Translations under genes and position numbers: made by a program
Notes under the pieces: generated by a model
The model's database searches: none
What the model saw: the letters and a program-made list of their open reading frames with translations, nothing else
What the model was told of the DNA's origin: nothing
Assembly (NCBI GenBank): GCA_046295175.1
Contig: JBKBNY010000005.1
Span: 62,001-126,000, forward strand
Direction: 5' to 3'
DNA from: JALOLV01 sp046295175
Lineage (GTDB): Bacteria > Bacteroidota > Bacteroidia > Cytophagales > Spirosomataceae
DNA: 64,000 nt
Shown here: positions 52,026 to 60,030 of the stretch, piece by piece
Position numbering within the stretch: position 1 is the first letter of the stretch
How the letters are laid out: every line of letters starts with the position of its first letter

Positions 52026-53621
52026 TTAAACTACCGGCCGACCAGAAAGGATTTCTGAATCGGCAAAATCTTCATATTTCTTGAAATTCTCGTCGAACAT
52101 TCGAGCCAGATTCTGAGCGGCTTTGTCGTAAGCCTCCTTATCGGCCCATGTATTACGAGGATTGAGCATATCTGATATAACATAAGGACAATGGTCGGGC
52201 ATCAGAACGCCAAAAGTAGGGTGTTTTGTAAAACTCACTTTATTTAAATCGCCATTGAGAGCGGCCGTAATCATCGCACGGGTATTTTTGAGTTTCATAC
52301 GAGTACCGACTCCGAATCCGCCACCTGTAAAGCCCGTATTTATCAACCAAACATTTACTTTATAATTATGGATTTTTTCACCGAGCAAAGTTGCATATTT
52401 GGTCGGATGAAGTGGCAAAAATGCCGCTCCAAAACAAGCCGAAAACGTAGCTTGGGGTTCTTTTATGCCCATTTCGGTACCTGCTACTTTTGAGGTATAA
52501 CCCGAGATAAAATAGTACATCGCCTGCCCGATACTTAGTTTTGAGATAGGAGGCAATACTCCAAAGGCATCGTAAGTCAAAAAGAAAATATTTTTAGGAA
52601 TACCCGCCACCGAAGGCTCAACAGCATTTGGGATATGAAAAATCGGATACGCTGTTCGGGTATTTTCTGTTACCGAATTATTGGTATAATCTACCGTGCG
52701 AGTTCCATCAAAAAAGCGGGTATTTTCTACAATCGAACCAAATTTGATGGCATCGAAGATTTCGGGTTCTTTTTCACGAGACAAATCAATCACTTTTGCG
52801 TAGCAACCACCTTCAAAATTAAAGACGGTCGTCTCCGACCAGCCGTGTTCGTCATCGCCAATCAATCGGCGATTTGGGTCGGCCGAGAGTGTTGTTTTAC
52901 CAGTGCCCGATAACCCGAAGAAAATTGCGGTATCGTCATCATTGCCCACATTGGCCGAGCAGTGCATCGAAAGCACGCCACATTCTTGTGGCAAAAGGTA
53001 ATTAAGAACCGTAAAAATGCCTTTTTTCATTTCGCCCGCGTAAGCTGTGCCGCCAATCAACAAAATTCGGCGGGTCATATCTACAATCGTGAAATTACCC
53101 TGACGAGTACCATCCACGGCTGGGTCGGCCTCGAACTCAGGAATGCAGATAATCGTAAAATTTGGCTGAAAATTTTCTAATTCATCGACCGACGGACGAA
53201 TAAACATATTGTAGCAAAAGAGGTTTTGCCACGCTTGGGTGTTGATGATTTCCAGATTCAGACGATAATCTGTGTTGGCTCCTGCGTAGGCATTGCGAAC
53301 GTAGAGTTTTTTATCAGCAACAAAATCAAGCATTTTATTGAGTAAAGCATCAAATTTTGATGGCTCAAATGGGTGGTTGATGTCGCCCCACCAAACGGTA
53401 TCGGTAGTTTTGGCATCACGCACAACAAACTTATCTTTGGGTGAGCGACCAGTAAATTTACCAGTATCGCACATCAAAGCACCGGTATCGGTGAGTTGCC
53501 CTTCGCCATTTTTGATAGCCTCTTCTATCAATTCGGCAGCACTGAGGTTTCGCAAAATTTGGGTTGACTTCAACTCAATCCGCTTGCCCTCAAGTGTTTC
53601 GGTTTCGTCTGTAAGAATCAT
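52026..53621 (-). CDS. pckA: Phosphoenolpyruvate carboxykinase (ATP)
   Basis: A 531-residue enzyme, typical length for ATP-type PEPCK. The P-loop FFGLSGTGKTTLSADPNR is followed by LIGDDEHGW with the metal-binding Asp pair, and SGYTSKVAGTEMGI and FSACFGAAFLPLHP are further family signatures; TGRSPKDKFVV lies near the N-terminus. It makes phosphoenolpyruvate from oxaloacetate, the first committed step of gluconeogenesis, in the cytoplasm. fbp lies immediately upstream on the same strand. A palindrome at 53755 in its promoter region may be a carbon-source regulator site. Confidence 0.97.
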   Translation of the reverse strand: MILTDETETLEGKRIELKSTQILRNLSAAELIEEAIKNGEGQLTDTGALMCDTGKFTGRSPKDKFVVRDAKTTDTVWWGDINHPFEPSKFDALLNKMLDFVADKKLYVRNAYAGANTDYRLNLEIINTQAWQNLFCYNMFIRPSVDELENFQPNFTIICIPEFEADPAVDGTRQGNFTIVDMTRRILLIGGTAYAGEMKKGIFTVLNYLLPQECGVLSMHCSANVGNDDDTAIFFGLSGTGKTTLSADPNRRLIGDDEHGWSETTVFNFEGGCYAKVIDLSREKEPEIFDAIKFGSIVENTRFFDGTRTVDYTNNSVTENTRTAYPIFHIPNAVEPSVAGIPKNIFFLTYDAFGVLPPISKLSIGQAMYYFISGYTSKVAGTEMGIKEPQATFSACFGAAFLPLHPTKYATLLGEKIHNYKVNVWLINTGFTGGGFGVGTRMKLKNTRAMITAALNGDLNKVSFTKHPTFGVLMPDHCPYVISDMLNPRNTWADKEAYDKAAQNLARMFDENFKKYEDFADSEILSGRPVV

Positions 53622-53754
53622 AAAATTGTTTTAGTTTATTGATGAAGTGTTAATTGCGGATTGCACTAATTTCTGAATGATTTCAGGGATTTTTCTGTGG
53701 TTCGATTTTTATGATTTTACCATATTCAAAAATAAAACTGACCCATCGTTTTAT

Positions 53755-53772
53755 TTATGACCCAAGTCATAA
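53755..53772. promoter_or_regulatory. Palindrome upstream of pckA, Crp/Fnr-like
   Basis: TTATGAC-CCAA-GTCATAA, perfect 7-bp arms around a 4-bp centre. It lies about 135 bp upstream of the pckA start and 23 bp after the fbp stop. The symmetry resembles sites of Crp/Fnr-family regulators, which control gluconeogenic genes in many bacteria; identity of the regulator is inferred. Confidence 0.4.
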
Positions 53773-53794
53773 GTCTTGATTACTTTTATCAGTC

Positions 53795-54787
53795 TTAAAA
53801 ATAACTCATAGCATCGCGTACCATCTCGCTCGAACCAATAATCAATGGCGTTCGTTGATGCAATTCGGTTGGTTCAATATCCAAAATATCTCGATAACCA
53901 TCCGAGGCGGCTGCACCTGCTTGTTCGGCAATAAATGCCAACGGATAGCACTCATACATTAATCTTAGTTTACCTTTTGGATGTTTTTTGGATGGAGGAT
54001 AAAGATAGATACCGCCTTTTAGCAGATTTCGATGAAAATCGGCAACCAACGAACCTATGTAGCGGCTGTTGTAATCTCTTAATTTACAATTGGTTATGTA
54101 TGCTCTTGCAGGCGAAACAAACGAATTATAGTTACCCTCATTTACTGAATAAATCGCTCCGTCTTCTGGGCTTTTTACGTCGGTTTGTGATAAGAAATAT
54201 TCTCCGAGAGAGTTTTCGTAAGTGAAAGAGTTTACGCCTTGCCCCGTTGTATAAACCAATATCGTAGAAGAACCATACAGAATATATCCTGCAGCTACTT
54301 GGGCACGTCCGCCTTGCAGAAAATCATCAATGGTTGGTTTTGTTCCAATTGGAGTTATTCGGCGGTAAATCGAAAAAATTGTACCTATCGAAACATTAAC
54401 ATCAATATTTGACGAACCATCGAGCGGGTCGATTGCAACTACGTATTTGCCCTCATCGTTATCGGTGTAGATAATTCCTTCGTCTTCTTCGGTGATGATG
54501 GCACTTACCTCTCCCCCATTTTTTAACGCCCTGATAAACCTAACGTTGGCAACTACATCGAGCTTTTGTTGAGCCTCACCCTGCACATTTTCCATCCCGA
54601 AAGCACCCGTAATATCTACCAATCCGGCACGGTTTATTTCACGGTTGATAATCTTACCCGCAAGAGCAATATCTCTCAATAATTGAGATAATTCGCCCGA
54701 TGCAAAAGGCAGCGAAGACTGCTGACGTTTGATGAATCTATCGAGTGTAACACCTACTGGCGATACGAGCGTTTCATGGTTTGTCAT
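53795..54787 (-). CDS. fbp: Fructose-1,6-bisphosphatase, class I
   Basis: A 330-residue enzyme from ATG 54787, normal length for class I. The metal site pattern AIDPLDGSSNIDVNVSIGTIF is conserved around residue 120, followed by EDE (TEEDEGII) and the C-terminal YECYPLAFIAEQAGG-like segment. It removes the 1-phosphate of fructose 1,6-bisphosphate in gluconeogenesis. Together with pckA (about 170 bp downstream on the same strand) it provides the two committed steps. AATATTCG repeats lie upstream of its start. Confidence 0.96.
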   Translation of the reverse strand: MTNHETLVSPVGVTLDRFIKRQQSSLPFASGELSQLLRDIALAGKIINREINRAGLVDITGAFGMENVQGEAQQKLDVVANVRFIRALKNGGEVSAIITEEDEGIIYTDNDEGKYVVAIDPLDGSSNIDVNVSIGTIFSIYRRITPIGTKPTIDDFLQGGRAQVAAGYILYGSSTILVYTTGQGVNSFTYENSLGEYFLSQTDVKSPEDGAIYSVNEGNYNSFVSPARAYITNCKLRDYNSRYIGSLVADFHRNLLKGGIYLYPPSKKHPKGKLRLMYECYPLAFIAEQAGAAASDGYRDILDIEPTELHQRTPLIIGSSEMVRDAMSYF

Positions 54788-54817
54788 TTTGTGTTGTTTC
54801 AATTTTAACACAAAGCT

Positions 54818-54885
54818 AATATTCGACAAAATACAAAACAAATATTTTAGCGAATATTCGCAAAATATTTTTTATTCGCAAATAT
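54818..54885. promoter_or_regulatory. Divergent fbp/peptide-transporter promoter region with ATTCG repeats
   Basis: AATATTCG occurs at 54818-54825 and 54853-54860, the latter within the perfect palindrome GCGAATATTCGC (54850-54861), and TTATTCGC follows at 54872-54879. Spacing of 35 and about 21 bp suggests cooperative operator half-sites for one or both divergent genes. Confidence 0.4.
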
Positions 54886-55011
54886 GTCTTTTTGACACTT
54901 AATCCAATCAAAATTTCTATATTTCATTTCTGGGCATTACTTTTGCCCAGACGACTAAAAAAGGGTATATTTTTTCATCAATAAATTATATTTTACCTAA
55001 ACTACTGCTAT

Positions 55012-56463
55012 ATGTCAACCGAAAAACGATTTTTGGGCCACCCGATGGGATTATTCGTTCTGTTTATGACAGAAATGTGGGAGCGATTCTCTTACTACGG
55101 CATGAGAGCCATTTTATTTTTGTATCTTACCAAAGGAGCCGAAGAAGGAGCATTGGGTTTGCCAGAAAAAACAGGCGGAGCCATCATGGGTCTTTATATG
55201 GCTTCGGTATATCTTTTGACTCTGCCGGGTGGGTGGATTGCCGATAATATTTTAGGGCAAAAAAAATCAATTTGGTACGGAGCTATCTGTATTATGATTG
55301 GGCATTTGATTTTAGCGATTCCGGGTGCAAAAGAGATATTTTTCTTAGGTTTGGCAACGGTTGCCATCGGTACTGGGCTTTTGAAAGCAAATATCAGCTC
55401 GATTGTCGGTGAATTATACCCCGAAGGTGGTGCTAAACGCGATGCCGCTTTCTCGATTTTTTACCTCGGAATCAACCTCGGTGCATTCTTAGGGATGTTT
55501 ATTGTGGGTTATCTCGGCGAAAAAGTTGGCTGGCATTATGGTTTTGGGGCAGCAGCATTTGCCATGCTTTTTGGGGTTATTAATTTTAAACTCAACGGAA
55601 AACACCTTGATGCAGTGGGCAATCCGCCTGAGCAAAAATCATCATATACTTATATTTATGTAGTTGTCGGATTGCTTCTTTTGGTTGGAGTCCTTTTGGT
55701 TTCGGGGGTTTTAGATAGTATTTCGTTGGCTCAATACATGAAATACGTCATTGTAACGATTACAATTTTGTACTTTGCGTATATCGGATTCATGGATTCT
55801 TCGCTTACGGTTGTAGAACGCAAAAGAGTCGGTGTACTTTTCATGTTATTTATCGGAATCTCAATCTTCTGGTCAGGTTTTGAGCAAGCCTCAACTACCC
55901 TCACAATCTTTGCCGACCGCCACACCGACCGCAATTTCTTAGGAATGGAATTGCCCGCTTCGTGGTTACAAAATGCCAATTCGATGTTTATCTTGATTTT
56001 CTCGGCTCCGATGGGTGGTTTGTGGATTTATCTAAACCGTAAGAATCTAAACCCAAGCGTTCCAGTGAAGTTTGGTTTAGGGCTTCTACAAATGGGTTTG
56101 GGCTTTTTGGTGATGTACTTGGCAGCCAAAAGGGTATTGGATGGTTCGATGGCTGGTATCGGCTGGTTAGGTCTCACATATATGTTTCATACGCTTGGCG
56201 AGTTATGTATTAGTCCGGTTGGGTTAAGTTCATACACAAAACTTGCTCCTAAAAAATATTACAGCCAGTTGATGGGTCTTTGGTTTGTAGGTGCAGCATT
56301 GGGTAATCTGATTGCTGGATTATTTGCGGGTAATTTCGACGAAAGCAATGTGGCGGCCATGCCCGATTTGTTCTATCAAGTTTTTGTAATTGGTGGTATT
56401 TCGGGATTATTCTTCATTGTTTTGTACAAACCTATCAAAAATTGGATGGGTGGAGTTAAGTAA
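55012..56463 (+). CDS. POT-family (PTR2) peptide MFS transporter
   Basis: A 483-residue proton-coupled oligopeptide transporter with about 14 membrane segments. The PTR2 signatures are present: TEMWERFSYYGMRAIL in the first helix (ExxER), then GGWIADNILGQKKSI and the helix 5 segment FSIFYLGINLGAF, and the ExxxxG-like C-terminal LGELCISPVGLSSYTKLAP. It imports di- and tripeptides. Upstream of the start there is a candidate TATATTTC -7 element; it is divergent from fbp. Followed by a terminator. Confidence 0.92.
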   Translation: MSTEKRFLGHPMGLFVLFMTEMWERFSYYGMRAILFLYLTKGAEEGALGLPEKTGGAIMGLYMASVYLLTLPGGWIADNILGQKKSIWYGAICIMIGHLILAIPGAKEIFFLGLATVAIGTGLLKANISSIVGELYPEGGAKRDAAFSIFYLGINLGAFLGMFIVGYLGEKVGWHYGFGAAAFAMLFGVINFKLNGKHLDAVGNPPEQKSSYTYIYVVVGLLLLVGVLLVSGVLDSISLAQYMKYVIVTITILYFAYIGFMDSSLTVVERKRVGVLFMLFIGISIFWSGFEQASTTLTIFADRHTDRNFLGMELPASWLQNANSMFILIFSAPMGGLWIYLNRKNLNPSVPVKFGLGLLQMGLGFLVMYLAAKRVLDGSMAGIGWLGLTYMFHTLGELCISPVGLSSYTKLAPKKYYSQLMGLWFVGAALGNLIAGLFAGNFDESNVAAMPDLFYQVFVIGGISGLFFIVLYKPIKNWMGGVK

Positions 56464-56489
56464 TCAGTGAATAATCCAAAACATATCTT

Positions 56490-56527
56490 AAAAATCCCTT
56501 TTTCTGATTGGAGAAGGGATTTTTTTA
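56490..56527 (+). terminator. Rho-independent terminator
   Basis: AAATCCCTT/AAGGGATTT, 9-bp perfect stem around a 13-nt loop, then TTTT. It ends the peptide-transporter gene. Confidence 0.85.
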
Positions 56528-56592
56528 TAACACGGAACTTCATAATATCTTGTATTGGTTTTACATTTACAATCTCGAAATAACCAAAGAAA

Positions 56593-57465
56593 ATGGCAAC
56601 AATCATAGATTTAGTGGGCAATACGCCGCTTGTCGAATTGACAAAACTTAATCCGAATCCTAACGTAAAAATTTACGGAAAACTCGAAGGCAATAACCCC
56701 GCGGGAAGTGTAAAAGACCGACCTGCTTTAAATATGATTCGGAGTGCGGTCGAGCGTGGCGACATCAAACCCGGTATGAAACTAATTGAGGCCACGAGCG
56801 GCAATACGGGTATCGCATTGGCTATGATTGCACGACTTTACGGAATCGAGATTGAGTTAGTGATGCCTTCAAACTCTACCAAAGAACGTACGCTTACGAT
56901 GGAGGCATTCGGAGCAAAAGTGATTCTGCTCGATAATATCGAAAAATGCCGAGATTATGCCGATGAAAAAGGTGCTACCGATGAATATTTCTTGCTGAAT
57001 CAGTTTGCCAACCCCGATAATTATTTGGCTCATTATAAAACTACTGGCCCCGAGATTTGGCGAGATACAAACCAGCAAATCACGCATTTTGTATCTTCGA
57101 TGGGAACAACGGGTACAATTATGGGAACTTCGATGTTTCTCAAAGAAGCAAATCCAGCAATACAGATAGTGGGCTGCCAACCAACTGAGGGGTCTTCGAT
57201 TCCGGGGATTCGCCGTTGGCCAACCGAATATTTACCTAAGATTTTTGACCCAAGTAGAGTTGACAGAGTATTGGATGTGTCGCAAGACGAAGCAACCGCA
57301 ATGGCTCGTCAGTTAGCCAAAGTCGAAGGGATTTTTGCCGGAATGAGTAGTGGCGGTGCTGCCGCAGGAGCAATCAGATTGGCACAAGAATTAGAAAGTG
57401 GCGTGATTGTTTTCATCTGCTGCGACCGTGGAGATAGGTATTTGAGTAGCGATTTATTTGGTTGA
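56593..57465 (+). CDS. cysM: Cysteine synthase B (O-acetylserine sulfhydrylase, CysM type)
   Basis: A 290-residue PLP enzyme: K41 in GSVKDR is the Schiff-base lysine, TSGNTG near residue 68 is the PLP/substrate loop, and the phosphate-binding loop is SSMGTTGTIMG. The C-terminus (GIFAGMSSGGAAAGAI) is typical. The CysM-type signature (GNNPAGSVKDRPALNMI; the last residues CCDRGDRYLS) distinguishes it from CysK. It makes cysteine from O-acetylserine and sulfide or thiosulfate. Stand-alone gene. Confidence 0.93.
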   Translation: MATIIDLVGNTPLVELTKLNPNPNVKIYGKLEGNNPAGSVKDRPALNMIRSAVERGDIKPGMKLIEATSGNTGIALAMIARLYGIEIELVMPSNSTKERTLTMEAFGAKVILLDNIEKCRDYADEKGATDEYFLLNQFANPDNYLAHYKTTGPEIWRDTNQQITHFVSSMGTTGTIMGTSMFLKEANPAIQIVGCQPTEGSSIPGIRRWPTEYLPKIFDPSRVDRVLDVSQDEATAMARQLAKVEGIFAGMSSGGAAAGAIRLAQELESGVIVFICCDRGDRYLSSDLFG

Positions 57466-57582
57466 TTTTGATAAATAAGATACGAGAGTTTAGACATAAT
57501 AATTTAGACAAATCACTCATAATCAACCATTTACATTACTTCTATTTAGGGTAATTGTGTATTATTACTATACCCGCGATGT

Positions 57583-58932
57583 TTAGTTTACACCTTTTTC
57601 TATGTAGTCAATAAATTTTTCGAGCAAGGCAGGATTAATCCGTTTGCCGATAATTTTCTTGTTTTGGTCTAATACAAAAATGGTTGGATATTCAACAACG
57701 TTATATTGATTCACAAAATCTACGGTATTCTTCAAATCAATCACATTGAGCAGGTTTTCGGTATGGTAAGTCTTTATAAAACTACGCCATTGAGTCGAGT
57801 TTCGCTCCGATGCAACCGCATAAAACTTTACTCCTTTTGGTGCCAATTTGCGTTGTAAAGCCGCTATTTTGGGGGCGTGTTCTTTGCAATGATTACAATT
57901 TAAGCTATAAATGTAAAGTATTGTATAGCGTGAATCTAAATCGTGAAGGCTAATTTCTTTGCCCGATAAATCGGTGGCTGTCATGTTCGGAATCACCTTG
58001 CCAATCAAAAGTGGCTTGAGTATGGCGGCTCTTTTCGACATCTGAGCCAATGCCGATTTATCCCACAAAAAAGGTTCGGGTTCATAGTACTTTTCAATTG
58101 TATGAACAAAAACCGCATCTAAGCCCGTTATCGGTGAATTCTCGTAGAGCGAAGTAACATTAGATGCAATGTATCTTTTGAGGACGTAATTTCCTTTGGT
58201 TTGGGAAATTAAATAATCAACCGATTTGATGAGAGAATCAGCAATTTGATAAGTGAGTTTTTCGAGATAGAATTTAATTTTTGGTTCAAAAAATCCAGTT
58301 CTGAGCATTCTTTCATCCGATAAATCAAGATTATCAAAATAATGATTTCGATAATAATTATACACAAAAACCGAGTCTTGACGGCCATTGGGTAAGATTG
58401 GCACATGCTGAATCACCAAATCTTCGTTGGCTTGTAGAATCTTTGAAACCAACATGGTTTTATCGGCAAACATACTATTTTTGAATAAGTTGATGGCTTG
58501 TAAGTACTGTGCTTTGGTTTGCTGATTTGCCTGTTGCATCAAAGCGTATTGTTGTGAATAAAACTTCAGATATACATAAAGTCGTTCATTATCAGGCGAA
58601 TTCATAAACTGCATTGCCCCGATTAAATCATTTGCGTTTGTCAGAAAACTAAAATTTTGATTTTGCGGAATCACCAATTCCATTTGCCGATTGGATGGAA
58701 GTTTGATAATGTAAAGTCCTTCGGGAAGAGGCACGTTATCTTTAAATTCAAAAACACCGTTGGCGTCAATAATGGCGGTGTCTTTGAATACAATCGAGGT
58801 GGCATTGCCCCAATAATGCCCCAAAAAGCATTTTTGATTTTTTAAGCCTACGATTTTACCACTGATTTGGTATTGAGCAAAGCAGAAATTGCCCATCAAA
58901 AGCAACAGGAAAGTTTTTTTTAGAAAGCACAT
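57583..58932 (-). CDS. TlpA-like thioredoxin-domain protein with DUF4369-like N-terminus
   Basis: A 449-residue exported protein from ATG 58932; the frame extends further upstream but the signal peptide MCFLKKTFLLLLMGNFCFAQ begins here. Residues 20-110 form a DUF4369-like beta domain (QISGKIVGLKNQKCFLGHYWG). The thioredoxin fold is C-terminal, with the active site LNCNHCKEHAP at about residue 345 and the cis-Pro EYPTIFV near 420. It is probably a periplasmic or surface thiol-disulfide oxidoreductase, as is common in Bacteroidota. It is the convergent partner of cysM, with about 115 bp between the stops. Confidence 0.85.
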   Translation of the reverse strand: MCFLKKTFLLLLMGNFCFAQYQISGKIVGLKNQKCFLGHYWGNATSIVFKDTAIIDANGVFEFKDNVPLPEGLYIIKLPSNRQMELVIPQNQNFSFLTNANDLIGAMQFMNSPDNERLYVYLKFYSQQYALMQQANQQTKAQYLQAINLFKNSMFADKTMLVSKILQANEDLVIQHVPILPNGRQDSVFVYNYYRNHYFDNLDLSDERMLRTGFFEPKIKFYLEKLTYQIADSLIKSVDYLISQTKGNYVLKRYIASNVTSLYENSPITGLDAVFVHTIEKYYEPEPFLWDKSALAQMSKRAAILKPLLIGKVIPNMTATDLSGKEISLHDLDSRYTILYIYSLNCNHCKEHAPKIAALQRKLAPKGVKFYAVASERNSTQWRSFIKTYHTENLLNVIDLKNTVDFVNQYNVVEYPTIFVLDQNKKIIGKRINPALLEKFIDYIEKGVN

Positions 58933-58991
58933 ATTTATCAATGAGTAAATTGCGAATAAATCCACACATAAAATTTGCACGATTTTCATGC

Positions 58992-59023
58992 CAAAAAAAA
59001 GCCGCAACCACAAAGGCCACGGC
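58992..59023 (-). terminator. Rho-independent terminator for the T9SS-tail gene
   Basis: Read leftward, GCCGTGGCC-TTTG(T)-GGTTGCGGC forms a 9-bp stem with G-T wobbles, followed by eight T. It lies 48 bp beyond the gene's stop at 59071. Confidence 0.8.
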
Positions 59024-59070
59024 ATTTACAATTCATCGAAAAATTGTCTTTCGGGGAGGGTTTTATTGAC

Positions 59071-59889
59071 TTACTTCTGTACGTGCAATTTCTGCATTTT
59101 GCCAAACTTAACCCCGTCTTTCATCAATCCAACCAAGTAAGAGCCTTCTTCTAAATCTTGTACTTTAATGATTAGACTCTGCTGACCCAACGACATTTTT
59201 GCTGACTTTCTCATTACTTCTCTACCCGATGGCTCAGTAACAACCACCATTATTTCACCAGCTTGTTCTTCTAAAAGATTTTTCCACTCAATAGTCACCT
59301 CTTCGTTTGGCGTAGGATTCGGATAGATTTTCTGAATCGTTACCTTCCTCGCCAATTCTTCGTAAGCATCGCCCTTGGTGTTACCCGAATAGGCATTGCG
59401 ACGTCCAAAACCCAAAACACTAATGTGGTTTTTGATATTGATTTTATTAGAATTTGCCAATTCGTCGTCATTTTCAATCAATTCTACGACAGCCTCTGGT
59501 GAGCCACTATTTTCAATGGTAAAGAGTTTGACCTCTTCGCCTTCTTTGAATGTAAACGCACGGCTACCCATTGAGCGGAGGTTAAATGAGATATAGTCGT
59601 ATCCTTTGCCACCGTCTGGCGAACGAAGAATCGCTCCGTTTTCCCACTCGGCATCCATGTTGTGGCTCGTCAATTTGCCCAAGTTAAATCTTTCGTCCGA
59701 CTTCACTTTGAGCGTAACTTGCATTGTACCCACGATACTCTCTCTTGATTGAAGCGATTTTTCGGGAACCATACTCACGGTATAACTTCCGAGTTCTTCG
59801 GAACGAGACACTTTGTATTTTACTTGTGCTTCGGCACTCAAAGCTCCTGCAAAAAGTGCTACGGCGGTAAGTTTGATAAGATTTTTCAT
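59071..59889 (-). CDS. T9SS C-terminal sorting-domain secreted protein
   Basis: A 272-residue protein from ATG 59889 (a longer frame upstream runs through a low-complexity inverted repeat). A signal peptide is present (to about SAEAQ, residue 22), and the C-terminal 80 residues match the type A sorting domain (IYPNPTPNEEVTIEW, then DLEEGSYLVGLMKDG). The N-terminal part (VKYKVSRSEELGSYTVSM) is a beta domain of unknown function. The protein should cross the outer membrane through the type IX system. It lies 142 bp after the giant surface-protein gene on the same strand. Confidence 0.8.
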   Translation of the reverse strand: MKNLIKLTAVALFAGALSAEAQVKYKVSRSEELGSYTVSMVPEKSLQSRESIVGTMQVTLKVKSDERFNLGKLTSHNMDAEWENGAILRSPDGGKGYDYISFNLRSMGSRAFTFKEGEEVKLFTIENSGSPEAVVELIENDDELANSNKINIKNHISVLGFGRRNAYSGNTKGDAYEELARKVTIQKIYPNPTPNEEVTIEWKNLLEEQAGEIMVVVTEPSGREVMRKSAKMSLGQQSLIIKVQDLEEGSYLVGLMKDGVKFGKMQKLHVQK

Positions 59890-59945
59890 TTTATTAAAAT
59901 GTTTAAAGTTTTCAAGTTTGATAGTTCTAAGTTTAAAAGTTTCAA

Positions 59946-60026
59946 GTTTGGGGTTTATATGTTTGGGGTTCAAGTTTCTAATTCCAAAGCGTAAACACCA
60001 AACATCCAAACCTATAAACCCCAAAC
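59946..60026. repeat. 21-bp inverted repeat in low-complexity sequence
   Basis: GTTTGGGGTTTATATGTTTGG (59946-59966) and CCAAACCTATAAACCCCAAAC (60006-60026) are complementary at 20 of 21 positions, with a 39-nt loop. Copies of CAAGTTTG / AAAGTTTCAAG-like words flank it. It lies between two leftward genes, so the hairpin may protect or terminate the upstream message; there is no clear U-run. Confidence 0.85.
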
Positions 60027-60030
60027 CTCA

